Positions 33,101 through 40,965 of a stretch of 47,897 bases of DNA are shown in pieces. This stretch comes from Mesostigma viride (taxonomy: Eukaryota > Streptophyta > Mesostigmatophyceae > Mesostigmatales > Mesostigmataceae). Every line of letters starts with the position of its first letter. The first letter of the stretch is position 1. A model generated the notes under the pieces. It ran no database searches and was not told the DNA's origin. It saw only the letters and a program-made list of their open reading frames with translations. The position numbers and the translations under genes were made by a program. The stretch lies in the NCBI GenBank assembly GCA_009746045.1, contig RPFO01000336.1, forward strand, positions 1 to 47,897. Direction: 5' to 3'.

Positions 33101-34267
33101 TGAGTGCCCCGCCATCACGGGCCAGTGGGCGCCTGGCAGCCGGGGGGTGGCCGCCTACTTCCTGGACATCACGCGCACGACGGAGATCGTTGCACAGCTG
33201 CAAGTAAGCCTGCGCGCATGCGGGAGGGTGGCCCCATGGACCAAGGGGCCTGACTCATCGCCATGGCTCTGGCCCGTGCGTACTGCAGCGGCTTGTAGGG
33301 CGATGACCCCTGAGGCCTATTGGCTCCTTTGCCCCTCTTGCCTTTCCGATTATGCTGGCCTTAACTGGCCCGTTGTGCGGCCGCCTGATTCTCCTATGTT
33401 GGTTGGCCTCCAGTGGGCATGCTGCGCTGATGGTACAGAACCCAGCACTTATTTCAATAACTAGTTCCTTTTATTCTTATTTGCTTGAGAAACCAGTCCC
33501 GTCCAAAATGGTTACAGGGTGGAGTTGATGGATGGCGTGTAAGGTTGCTAGTCCATGAACCATCCACCTACACCTGAGCCTTGCTCATCAGGCAAAGCAG
33601 TGTAAATGTTGCCACTCGGCACTGAGTTCTATCCAGCAAGAAAGGAAAGCACCTTGCAGAGTAAAGGCGCCATGTATGCAACAACATGGAGCCACCATGC
33701 CTCTCCGTCGCACGTTGAAATGTCCTCAGGTTGCTAAGCATTGATCGTTGCGTTGTTCATAGGTAGATTGGCACGTGGATGTCGGTAGGTTTGGCCTTGT
33801 CCCCGTCCTGAACTCTACCATCCCACGGCTTGGTTCATCTTGGCTCCAGATTACGAGGTTGGCTAATGTGTAATGCTGGTTTCAGCTGGTCTAGGCCAAC
33901 GCCGCGTCCTGGATGTTTGACTTTGCTGGATCCCTTGCAGGTCCCGAAGGAGTACGGTGCCAACCTTCGGCTGGTGGACGCCAGCCTCCGGCGCGCTCTC
34001 TTCACCAGCAACGTGTTTCGGCCAGGCTTCTTCTACCTGCGGCAGCTGGTGGATGGTGTAGCAGACGCGGGGGCAAGTGAGCGCGGTGCACCTCTGACCA
34101 GAGATGATGGCCTCAGCACAAAACCACGTCGCCTACTGTTGATAGTAAGTAATTACGAGTCTGCAGAAGCTGGCAATTTTATTTTGCGTGTGGGGTCCTC
34201 AGCTTGCCCCATCTCGGTGGTACCTGCGCCTTTAACGGCAGAAATGCTACTCTGGGCACACAGGTGA
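21107..34267 (+). CDS. CAPN7: Calpain-7-like cysteine protease, ten exons
   Basis: The model joins 21107-21184, 21434-21739, 25051-26043, 28186-28287, 29173-29386, 30779-30934, 31323-31461, 31970-32243, 32706-33203 and 33941-34267 (about 1,028 residues). All junctions are GT-AG and in phase. Exons 1-2 form a MIT domain (DVDALVQAAICYDNAGKPEK), the module that binds ESCRT-III tails in calpain-7. Exon 3 adds a second MIT-like segment, a long Ala/Pro/Ser linker and YTERELQVLRQTSRIGGKVY. The protease core holds Cys465 (VSDCSFVSSLAV), His633 (VRTHAYALLDV) and Asn661 (LQLKNPW), plus GGYDFPGS and LYALTGWIPE. The C-terminal two exons form beta-rich calpain C2-like domains (SLWLLLSKHITDRS). The triad is complete, so activity is plausible. 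Excess length over animal calpain-7 lies in the exon-3 linker. The least certain junction is the exon-2 donor. Confidence 0.9.
21434..21739 (+). CDS. CAPN7: Calpain-7 exon 2 (rest of MIT domain)
   Basis: The acceptor is CGTGAACAG before AAGGCACAA. It reads KAQNNYLSACELLLAEARTL and later LELLRAKADVLMERVAWHQ. The donor chosen is CGGCTG before GTGGGT (intron from 21,740), phase 0. The identical donor string is repeated at 21,795 and 21,850, so the end is uncertain. Confidence 0.68.
21725..21834. repeat. 55-bp direct duplication carrying a splice-donor string
   Basis: TTCTTCCTTCGGCTGGTGGG starts at 21,725 and 21,780 (and, in part, 21,835). Each copy contains CTG-GTGGGT, and the third start leads into the 27-bp array. 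Confidence 0.9.
21850..24405. repeat. 27-bp minisatellite, about 94 units
   Basis: The unit begins GGTTGCCCTGGCTGCG and ends YGTGTGGTG. Common variants are TTGTCCAGGCTGCG and CCCGTGAGGGG. It fills most of calpain-7 intron 2 (21,740-25,050). The unit length is a multiple of three and has no stop on either strand, so open frames of up to 931 codons appear. They are not supported as genes. Confidence 0.97.
25051..26043 (+). CDS. CAPN7: Calpain-7 exon 3 (second MIT-like segment, linker, start of protease)
   Basis: The acceptor is CTCCGTCACAG before GCGGTCATG; the donor is CAG before GTAGGT. The order is MLDHPRTRAKSLAAYEISVA, FALTDAERAAVSQKVRAVLD, a linker of about 160 residues rich in Ala, Pro, Ser and Gly, then the conserved YTERELQVLRQTSRIGGKVY and LPLSQKQRRHFGAWRRPSEI. 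Confidence 0.85.
26085..28040. repeat. 73-bp minisatellite, about 27 units
   Basis: It lies in calpain-7 intron 3. GGTGACAGGGATGCGTGTCG recurs every 73 bp (26,101 and 26,174). Some units lack GGATCC and are 6 bp shorter (for example near 27,221, 27,437 and 27,720). The minus strand is open in all frames. Confidence 0.97.
28186..28287 (+). CDS. CAPN7: Calpain-7 exon 4 (catalytic cysteine)
   Basis: The acceptor is GGTCACGCAG before ACGCTG; the donor is CCACAG before GTGGGG. It has 34 codons: TLVSDCSFVSSLAVTAAYER and the helix after it. The Cys codon is 28,201-28,203. Confidence 0.92.
29173..29386 (+). CDS. CAPN7: Calpain-7 exon 5
   Basis: The acceptor is CCCACAG before GACGCG; the donor lies after CCAG before GTGCGC, leaving one base. 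It reads FNPQGKYVAKLFFNGIWRRV, LIDDLLPT, LLCSFSSNRREFWVSLLEKA and GGYDFP, all strongly calpain-7-like. Confidence 0.92.
29943..30590. repeat. 58-bp minisatellite, about 11 units
   Basis: GGTGAGGAGGAACCTTGTGG recurs every 58 bp (30,001 and 30,059) in calpain-7 intron 5. Each unit contains AAG-GTGAGG, a donor-like string. Confidence 0.96.
30779..30934 (+). CDS. CAPN7: Calpain-7 exon 6
   Basis: The acceptor is CCTCACCAG before GGTCTACC and completes a Gly codon. The exon reads STSEVDLYALTGWIPECIAI and GQALMTVSTG; the donor is ACCG before GTACGC. Confidence 0.9.
31323..31461 (+). CDS. CAPN7: Calpain-7 exon 7 (catalytic His and Asn)
   Basis: The acceptor is a C-rich tract ending CTCAG. The His codon is 31,370-31,372 (THAYALLDV) and the Asn codon 31,454-31,456 (LKNPW). 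The donor splits the Trp codon (TG before GTGAGC). Confidence 0.92.
31709..31780. repeat. 36-bp direct duplication
   Basis: TCAATAGAATCCATAAGAAA begins at 31,709 and 31,745, in calpain-7 intron 7. Confidence 0.95.
31970..32243 (+). CDS. CAPN7: Calpain-7 exon 8
   Basis: The acceptor is GCGTGCAG before GTGCGAG. It reads CEVRWKGAYSAADTMRWTPA, NGVFWIDWESFLRFFANIHF and WNPFLF; the donor is CAG before GTGCGT. This is the end of the protease core. Confidence 0.9.
32706..33203 (+). CDS. CAPN7: Calpain-7 exon 9 (first C-terminal beta domain)
   Basis: The acceptor is CACCCCCAG before TTTGCG; the donor is CAA before GTAAGC. It reads VSLWLLLSKHITDRS, GKRVYYPDTPLVKGVYVN and SFVVVVSQ, followed by the second beta domain. 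Confidence 0.88.
33941..34267 (+). CDS. CAPN7: Calpain-7 exon 10 (C-terminus)
   Basis: The acceptor is CCCTTGCAG before GTCCCGAAG. It ends after PAPLTAEMLLWAHR with TGA. A CAG-GTGACC just before the stop could be another donor, so a further exon is possible. Confidence 0.8.
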   Translation, partial: VPKEYGANLRLVDASLRRALFTSNVFRPGFFYLRQLVDGVADAGASERGAPLTRDDGLSTKPRRLLLIVSNYESAEAGNFILRVGSSACPISVVPAPLTAEMLLWAHR

Positions 34268-35315
34268 CCACCGCGTGTGCGGCTGCTGGGGTGGCCGTGT
34301 TTTGCTCCATAATAGCAGAAGCCCCGGCAAAACAAAATCGTGGGCAGACTATGGGAAAACTATGCACGTTAGTTTATGCTGGCACCTGATGCACTATGTG
34401 TCGTGCGGGAAGCTCCAACGGGTAGTGATGCTGATGGCTGCGAGTCCTCTGCACTGTATTCCCATTGATCATAAGCAACTCATCCGTCATCCAATCTTGA
34501 GGACCCGTCCTATGTGCTCCATTATCACAGCATGTAGACTGTCCACCGTCCCATTATTGTTACATTTTTCAACTTACAAATGATGTGTCTACACTACTTC
34601 GTAATAATAAGCATTACTATTGTTATTAATCGATAATAATTGGGTAGACACGTACAGCTCGCGACTGAGGCCGGGCATGTGGGGCTATATAGAGATGTTT
34701 TTACTAGATTGCCTTCCTATCTCCTCGTTCCCCCATGATCCACTCCGCTAAGGATGGTTAATCCCTACACCTTGAGCACCTTGAACACGATTATGAAGTT
34801 GTTGGGTTTGAAACCCGCAGCTAGGTTTGAAGTTGACGTGGCCCACGCCCACGTGTATCAAGCCCATGTGTATGTATGCCTATGATGGGACCCACACCAG
34901 ATGATGTATTAGCGTTTAAGTAGTTAGCAACACTTTGCCCATGCAGAGAGCCACTCTCTGATGAGTCGCCATGCCCTACCCATTGCATACCCATGATCAT
35001 CTTCCACCCCATGTCAGCGGCCTTGTGGGATGCTGCTGAATACATGGTGGTGCAGGTGCACCTTGTGCACCACCTGCAGATTGTCGCTCAGAGTGCACCA
35101 TATACCCCTTCTCAAGGATATATGTGCACCTTCCTGTGGGGCATGCTCCTGTTTTCTCCCCACGGGCCCCGCGGCCCATTGGTAGAATGTAGGGTAGAAG
35201 TCCGCAGGTGGAGGTTATTGCCCCTGAGGATAGCCGCTACACTACCGCCTCGTCAATCTGCCATTACAGCAGAGGACAGCTCAGATGAGGATTATATCCC
35301 CCTCTAGTGACTATA
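34268..35315. other. Spacer downstream of calpain-7
   Basis: No gene seen. It contains AT-rich sequence (34,560-34,640) and an imperfect inverted repeat built on GTGGTGCAGGTGCACC and GTGCACCACCTGCA (about 35,048-35,081). The first part should be calpain 3' UTR. Confidence 0.4.
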
Positions 35316-35363
35316 TTAATTAATTAATTATACTCATGCTCCCATTGGGGAGTCACGGATCAT
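35316..35363 (-). other. LINE 3' tail and hairpin, copy B
   Basis: A TTAA run (35,316-35,329) sits next to the complement of the conserved hairpin: minus strand ATGATCC...GGGAGCAT around CTCCCCAA (35,336-35,363). The element points left; its body is cut by the GGAT/GGGT array. Confidence 0.65.
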
Positions 35364-35369
35364 TAATTC

Positions 35370-35584
35370 CGATGGATGGATGGATGGATGGATGGATGGA
35401 TGGATGGATGGATGGGTGGGTGGGTGGGTGGGTGGGTGGGTGGGTGGGTGGGTGGGTGGGTGGGTGGGTGGGTGGGTGGGTGGGTGGGTGGGTGGGTGGG
35501 TGGGTGGGTGGGTGGGTGGGTGGGTGGGTGGGTGGGTGGGTGGGTGGGTGGGTGGATGGATGGATGGATGGATGGATGGATGGG
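35370..35584. repeat. (GGAT)n-(GGGT)n-(GGAT)n microsatellite
   Basis: A GGAT block, about 35 GGGT units and a second GGAT block. Runs of GGG every four bases on the plus strand should fold into G-quadruplexes. Confidence 0.97.
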
Positions 35585-35756
35585 TACACGCAAACTTACC
35601 GGTCTAAATTTCTATCTAGGTAACAAAAACAATCCTGCTCTATATCTATTGTGCCCTAGACCTTAGGGGTCTTGCCTAGCATGCTTCCCGCATTTGCAAA
35701 CACGCAGGCGCTGCCCCACTGGAGGGGGGTCGTTGTCCTCTATGACCTGAGCCCAC

Positions 35757-35795
35757 TTAATTAATTAGGAACATAACTCCGTTGGGAGTATATGT
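35757..35795 (-). other. LINE 3' tail and hairpin, copy C
   Basis: TTAATTAATTA is followed by ACATAACTCC-GTTG-GGAGTATATGT (35,771-35,795). It is the same hairpin with different stem bases, in the left-pointing orientation. Confidence 0.65.
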
Positions 35796-36229
35796 AGCAC
35801 ATATCCCAGAGAAGGGGCATATGGCTTTTAATACATTCTAAGCTACCTCCTGCAAGGGTGGGAATGTAAACGACACTTGCTCGAGATGCACCAGGGCACC
35901 TGCACCCCCATGATCTATCAAGCTATGCCCAGCTAAGGGGGAGGGAAGATCATCATGGCTAGACAAGAGCTAGAGCGTGGCATCTCAGCAGAGAGCAGCT
36001 CTCTGCATGGGCACAGCATAACTAGATAAAGCTAGGCATCATCTGGAGTGTGGCACATCATAGGCACACATGTACATGGCTAAATAATGCTCGTGAATCA
36101 GCTGGTATAGTGCCTGTAGGAGGCGTACATGTCAGTGTACATGGCCACAGTCTATCTATTCTACACTACTACTGCTGTATTCCCCTAAGCTGGGGCGTCT
36201 GGAGTCGTTGGGGCCGCGGGGGTCGCATG

Positions 36230-36800
36230 CCAGGGCTTGTGGCCGACGTAGATTGTCGCCCCCTTCCAGTACACCGGCTGCCCCGCCCTGGTCTGCCGGA
36301 GCTGGAGGTAGGTCGGCCATAGCTCCCGTCGCCGTTGTTGCTGCGCCAGGGTCAAGTCGTCGTCAAGGGTGAAGTGAGTCTTCTCGAGCCGCTTGCGGCA
36401 TCGGAGAAAAGAAATCTTGTCCGCCGGGTTCTTAAAGGTGAGAAGGAGCGGGGGCGCCCCTGCCTTACCCGCGCGCGGGGAAGGCGGTGGGCGACCAGCT
36501 CGATCTCACCAGTAAGGCCCATGCGACCAAGAATTTCTCGCTCAAACGCACGTGCAAGCTTCTCGGAATTCTCACCTTCCTCCATGTCGAAGTGCTTGAC
36601 GATGACGTTGAGGCTGCGCTTGGCGAGCTCGGCCTCCTCGCGGAGGTCGAGCGTCTGCTGCTGGAGCTGTGCTGCGACGGCGGAGGTGGTGGAGGTGGTG
36701 TGCTGCTTAAGCATGCCCGCCCAGGTCGTGATGGGGGGAGCATCGCCAGCCAGGCCAGCAGGGGCTGGCTTGGCGGCAATGTCCTTCACCGCCTGGGCGG
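36230..36800 (-). pseudogene. LINE ORF1-like copy, frameshifted
   Basis: The minus strand reads MKDIAAKPAPAGLAGDAPPI, LDLREEAELAKRSLNVIVKH, LARAFEREILGRMGLTGEIE and HRLPRAR. After a frame change it reads the basic C-terminal domain down to about 36,236. It is the closest relative of the plus-strand copy at 36,965 and points away from it. It probably belongs to the element whose 3' end is copy C. Confidence 0.65.
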
Positions 36801-36964
36801 TGATGCCAGGGCCTCTGTCTTCTTGCGAGTGACTATATGGTCAGGCCGGCATGATGCCGACGATATTTGTAACTTTCGTTGTTGTTTTTTTCTAATCAGA
36901 TTAGCATAGTTCTCCGCGGCATGCCCATGCGCATGACACGCAATTAAGCATTAACTAACTTAGG

Positions 36965-37687
36965 GACGCCGCCTCCACCTCCACTGCCATTTCCGCCTCC
37001 ACTGCCGACATCAAAGCCCAGCTCCTCGACATCGACCAACGCCTTCAAGCCACCGCCACCGCCCTTGAGTGCTTGCATGACACCGCTGGCCTCACCGCCC
37101 AGGCGGTGAAGGACATCGCTGCCCAGCCGGCACCTGCTGGCCCGGCCGGTGATGCTCCCTCCACCTGGGCGGACTTGCTTAAGCATCACACCACCTCCAC
37201 CACCTCCACCATCGCGGCACAACTCAAGCAACAAGCCCTCGACCTTCGCGAGGAGGCCGACATCGCCCAGCACAGCCACAATGTCATCGTCAAGCACTTC
37301 GACCAGCCGGCAGGTGAGACCTCGACGAGCCTTCTCATGGCATTTAAGCGCGACATTTTTGCCCCCATGCAACTCACTGGTGAGCTGCGGATGTCGGCTG
37401 TCCGCCTCCCCCGCGCGCGGGGTAAGGCTGGCCCGGCACCCGTGCTCCTCACCTTTAAGTACATGGCGGACAAGCTGTCGTTCCTTAAATGCCGCAAGAA
37501 GCTCTCGGAGACTCGCTTCACGCTGGACGACGACTTGACCCTGGCCCAGCAACAGCGGCGACGCGAGCTATGGCCGACCTACCTTCAGCTCCGGCAGAGC
37601 GCACGGGGGAAGCCGGTATACTGGAGGGGGGCGGTCATCCCTGTTGACCACAAGCCCTGGCAGGCACCTCCTGCCACCTCAGACTAG
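36965..37687 (+). CDS. LINE ORF1-like protein, 5'-truncated but otherwise open
   Basis: The frame is open from 36,965 without an ATG: coiled coil (DIKAQLLDIDQRLQATATAL), TWADLLKHHTTS, LDLREEADIAQHSHNVIVKH, QPAGETSTSLLMAFKRDIFA, then FLKCRKKLSETRFTLDDDLT, LAQQQRRRELWPTYLQLRQS and VYWRGAVIPVDHK, ending in TAG. It is the least damaged ORF1-like copy in the window. Layout suggests an RNA-binding LINE ORF1 protein; no enzymatic motif is visible. Confidence 0.6.
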   Translation, partial: DAASTSTAISASTADIKAQLLDIDQRLQATATALECLHDTAGLTAQAVKDIAAQPAPAGPAGDAPSTWADLLKHHTTSTTSTIAAQLKQQALDLREEADIAQHSHNVIVKHFDQPAGETSTSLLMAFKRDIFAPMQLTGELRMSAVRLPRARGKAGPAPVLLTFKYMADKLSFLKCRKKLSETRFTLDDDLTLAQQQRRRELWPTYLQLRQSARGKPVYWRGAVIPVDHKPWQAPPATSD

Positions 37688-37833
37688 GGAATATATATAT
37701 TAAAAATATAATTACTTACAGCAGAGTGAAATCACTCAAACCAAAGCAAACGCCCAGCTATAAACCTATATACAGAGCCATGTCAAAGCTCTATACTACG
37801 ATAAGACCAATGGAAACGCCTAACGGGAGGAAC

Positions 37834-38078
37834 CTAATAGCCCTGCTGCACCGCAAAATCAGCCCGCGTACGGCGGAGCATGATGTCCGCCATGGCCCGA
37901 GTCAGCGCCACCGACAAGCGCTGACGCCAATATGACGTCCAGGTCCGCGCCGACCATGGGGCCCGCTGGCCCTCCAGGTCCAGCCGGTCCTCCCGGAGCC
38001 GGCAACACTCCTTGAAGAAGGCGGAGGTCAGGGGCCCCATGGCCCCAAACTCCTCCAGGACAAAGGGAATATATACGT
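37834..38078 (-). pseudogene. LINE ORF2 C-terminal fragment, copy 2
   Basis: The minus strand reads YIPFVLEEFGAMGPLTSAFF, KECCRLREDRLDLEGQRAPW, SARTWTSYWRQRLSVALTRA and ends VQQGY-stop. It is nearly identical to 1,872-2,075. No reverse transcriptase core is present nearby, so this is a 5'-truncated remnant. It converges with the ORF1-like frame on the plus strand. Confidence 0.58.
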
Positions 38079-38149
38079 ACCAGTAGTGTAGATTAGTCAG
38101 GCTTATCCCAGCATGTGGCCCACGCGCATGTGCGCCCATAATGGCCCCC

Positions 38150-38150
<1 letters not shown>

Positions 38151-38206
<56 letters not shown>
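38151..38206. repeat. (TAA)n microsatellite
   Basis: About 18 ATA/TAA units, just right of the ORF2 fragment. Confidence 0.97.
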
Positions 38207-38267
38207 GACCCCATGGATGATGCCTTCAGAATTTAGCCACGCCATGCCTATAATGGGGCCTCCCATA

Positions 38268-38311
38268 AAAAATTTAATTAAATTATAACATGCCTCCGTG
38301 GGGAGGTCATG
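38268..38311 (-). other. LINE 3' tail and hairpin, copy D
   Basis: An AATTTAATTAAATTATAA tail, then CATGCCTCC-GTGG-GGAGGTCATG (38,289-38,311). It lies about 90 bp downstream of the ORF2-like stop at 38,399, which ties this hairpin to a LINE 3' UTR. Confidence 0.65.
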
Positions 38312-38398
38312 TAGCACATATTCCATGATGGATGGGGTGGAGGAAGCCGCGTGATCGAACTATACTAACTCTAAGCTATCTACACAATCCTAACTACA

Positions 38399-38500
38399 CT
38401 ACTCATCAAAACGCCTCCTCCGCTTGGGGGGAGGGGGCTTGCCCACAGGGTCGGGCGTGTGCGCCTTGACAATCGTCTTCCACCGCGTCTTGTCCTGCAT
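38399..38500 (-). pseudogene. LINE ORF2-like extreme C-terminus
   Basis: The minus strand reads MQDKTRWKTIVKAHTPDPVG then KPPPPKRRRRFDE-stop: a short basic tail with its 3' UTR and tail still attached. Upstream sequence is not recognisably coding, so it is a 5'-truncated copy. Confidence 0.45.
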
Positions 38501-38520
38501 GGCAGGGCGTCCCCAACATC

Positions 38521-39062
38521 TACTGCTCCAACCTAGGGCCATTGCTGGTACTTTTGACGTCATGAAAGCAGCGTTTTGGACTAGTGGAATATGATGTTAC
38601 AGCATAAAAAGTCCATTTTATCATGAATGAACATGGCCAACAAACCCAAGTGCCCCTAAATTTCTCAATATTTGTAGAGAAATGCTACTTCTCATAATTA
38701 AAACCTGCACAAATGCACAATTTGGGGCATGCATGTGAAAGTTTGAAGTACAAATTCACAATGAGGTTTTACATTTTTCAATTAATAATGGTATCTCATT
38801 CTTCAATCAATCAATTTGCAATTGTCCAAACAATTTATTCATTTCATACATGTCCGAATATGTTGAAAGAACACATGCAAGTGCTCAATCAGCGTGGACC
38901 CCCTTGGACGCGCCCCACCATATATACATTGGACACGTCACCCCAACTACTAAACTGCCCAAAGTCACGGTAACTGATCCAACTACTATGTACATCTGCA
39001 TTTCTCCACGTTGCGGTGGGCAATTACGTGCAAAACGCGATTTCGTGCAAAGTCCTCGCCCA
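38521..39062. other. AT-rich unassigned sequence
   Basis: I see no gene or repeat here. It marks the change from the repeat-rich part to the minus-strand gene block. Confidence 0.4.
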
Positions 39063-39392
39063 TCATCGCTTGCCAGGTCGATATGAAGGAATGTTGTCCC
39101 AGCTGGCGCCTTCCTTCAGGAGAGTAACATGTTCTCTAGCGAACTTCAGAGGGAAACGAAACTTTTGCTCGCACTCATTACTCCAACCGAGGTCGTGCCC
39201 TTCATCAAACCATCTGAACACCACCTTCTCCCTCTCTTTGCCCAGGAGGGTGCCAAAGAGCGGAAAATCTTCCTTCTTGGGGTACTTGTGCTCCCAGTTT
39301 ATGCACACCTGTCTACCCATTTCGAACTCCAACCTCCGCGACTCAGTTTCGCGCCATCCATAAAGCGCATCCGGACGTCCGGCCGAACGTCC
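39063..39392 (-). CDS. Unrecognised protein, last exon
   Basis: The candidate acceptor ACCGAATCAG precedes GGACGT at phase 0. The 109 codons read YGWRETESRRLEFEMGRQVC, WEHKYPKKEDFPLFGTLLGK, EREKVVFRWFDEGHDLGWSN and REHVTLLKEGASWDNIP, ending TGA. Mixed charged and aromatic composition suggests real coding sequence; I do not recognise a family. Just upstream (39,402-39,420) lies a partial copy of the intronic motif found in the neighbouring gene, which supports an intron there. Confidence 0.55.
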   Translation of the reverse strand, partial: GRSAGRPDALYGWRETESRRLEFEMGRQVCINWEHKYPKKEDFPLFGTLLGKEREKVVFRWFDEGHDLGWSNECEQKFRFPLKFAREHVTLLKEGASWDNIPSYRPGKR

Positions 39393-39783
39393 CTGATTCG
39401 GTTTTCGGCCGTCGCATCTCTGCCCTGACCACCACCCTTCTGCGGCTGTGCAGGTTCGTCGGCACCCTCCGTCTCCTGCCCCGCCCCTCGCCTGCCCCCT
39501 CCCCGACGTTTTGCCTTCTGCCCCTGCGCAGCCGCCGCCTCTGCCATCAACTCTTCGTACGTTTTTTCTGGCTGACCGCACGGTAAGGCTGGTGCGTGGT
39601 TGGTGCGTTGGGTGGGAGCTCGTCCCCTCCCGCCCCCGGTTGTGCAACTGGTTCGCCGACCGCGGCCTGGCCAACAACACGGCCGGCCTCTCTGGACACA
39701 GTCCCAGACGCGGATCCACGGGGAAACCGAACTGGAGTTTCTTCTTCGCCTTTCCCTGCACGTAAGCACATGCCAATTAACAT
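39393..39783 (-). CDS. Probable upstream coding part of the same gene, frame unresolved
   Basis: A good acceptor (CTTACGTGCAG) occurs at about 39,767. After it, GKGEEETPVRFPRGSASG is open to about 39,547, and PEKTYEELMAEAAAAQGQKA is open in a second frame from about 39,580. I could not find a donor and acceptor that join these cleanly to the last exon, so a small intron or a frameshift remains open. Confidence 0.3.
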
Positions 39784-39878
39784 GAATACGGAAGGGTCGT
39801 GTGAGAAATCAATGAAGCCATGGACTGATGCAAAAAAACTTATGTAGAAATATATATTAAGGTACTTATTAAACTCGT

Positions 39879-40340
39879 TTATTGAAAATGAAATTTACCG
39901 GCCGAATGTACCGTTGGAGCGTGGAAGGGCATCCTTGGTCGATCGAAGGGCTCCATCAATGCGGTATAGTGTCCGGCCGATGTCCCTGGCGGCGCCTCAA
40001 CATCGACCACCTCAGTCGGGCGCATCAATCCGGCAAACGCCGGCCCTCCACCTGAGACTTTCGGCGGACCCTCCACGTTACGAGCCTCCAATACCCTCTT
40101 CTGCAGTGGGGTGCTCGCAACAAAATCCGTGTCAGCCGACGGCTCCGGATCGTCATCCTCATTCAGCAGTATCGTGTTCGGGCATTGCTCCATCCCCGTC
40201 GAGCGGGGGGGCAAAGTCATCACAACCGTCCTTCCTGACGACGGTACGGGATCGTCACCCAGACCCAAAGAAACCGAGGCGAGGGCGGGGGTCCCCTCAA
40301 CCGGGGGTCCCCATGAATCCTGACGAGGCCTCATTCCCAC
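39879..40340 (-). CDS. Large unrecognised gene, exon 8
   Basis: The acceptor is GTCCAACAG before GTGGGAATG. It has 153 codons: RPRQDSWGPPVEGTP, NTILLNEDDDPEPSADTDFV, GLMRPTEVVDVEAPPG, then TAA. No domain recognised. Confidence 0.6.
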   Translation of the reverse strand: MGMRPRQDSWGPPVEGTPALASVSLGLGDDPVPSSGRTVVMTLPPRSTGMEQCPNTILLNEDDDPEPSADTDFVASTPLQKRVLEARNVEGPPKVSGGGPAFAGLMRPTEVVDVEAPPGTSAGHYTALMEPFDRPRMPFHAPTVHSAGKFHFQ

Positions 40341-40909
40341 CTGTTGGACACGACCGCCTCCCGTAAATCGGGAACGCCCGCCGGCGCTACCAGTAACAGG
40401 CCGCGAGCCTGCTTCCTGCTGGCGATCCCCATCCTCATCACAGATACGCCCGCCGGCGTTTCCAGTAACAGGCCGCGAGCCTCCTTCCTGCTGGCGATCC
40501 CCCTCCTCATCACAGATACGCCCGCCGGCGTTTCCAGTAACAGGCCGCGAGCCTCCCTCCCGCTGGCGATCCCCCTCCTCATCACAGATACGCCCGCCGG
40601 CGTTTCCAACGACAGGCCTCGAGTCTCCTTCACCAGCACGCTGGCGCTTACCTCCCCCCCTTTTGTCTTCATCCCCCCCATTGTCTCCTCCCGCGAGCCT
40701 CCATCATCCCGACTGCGCTTTTTCCCTCCCCTTCCATCTCCTCCCCCGTCCCTCTCCCCCTCCCCCTCCTCCCTCCTCCCCATCCCCATCCCCTTTCTCC
40801 CCCTCCGCCTGCCCCCCACCCACCCCGGGCGGGTGCCCCTCAGCAATATCCTCCTCCCCCTCTTCCTCCTCCCCCTCTTCCTCCTCGTAAACCTCTTCCT
40901 TCTCCGAGC

Positions 40910-40965
<56 letters not shown>

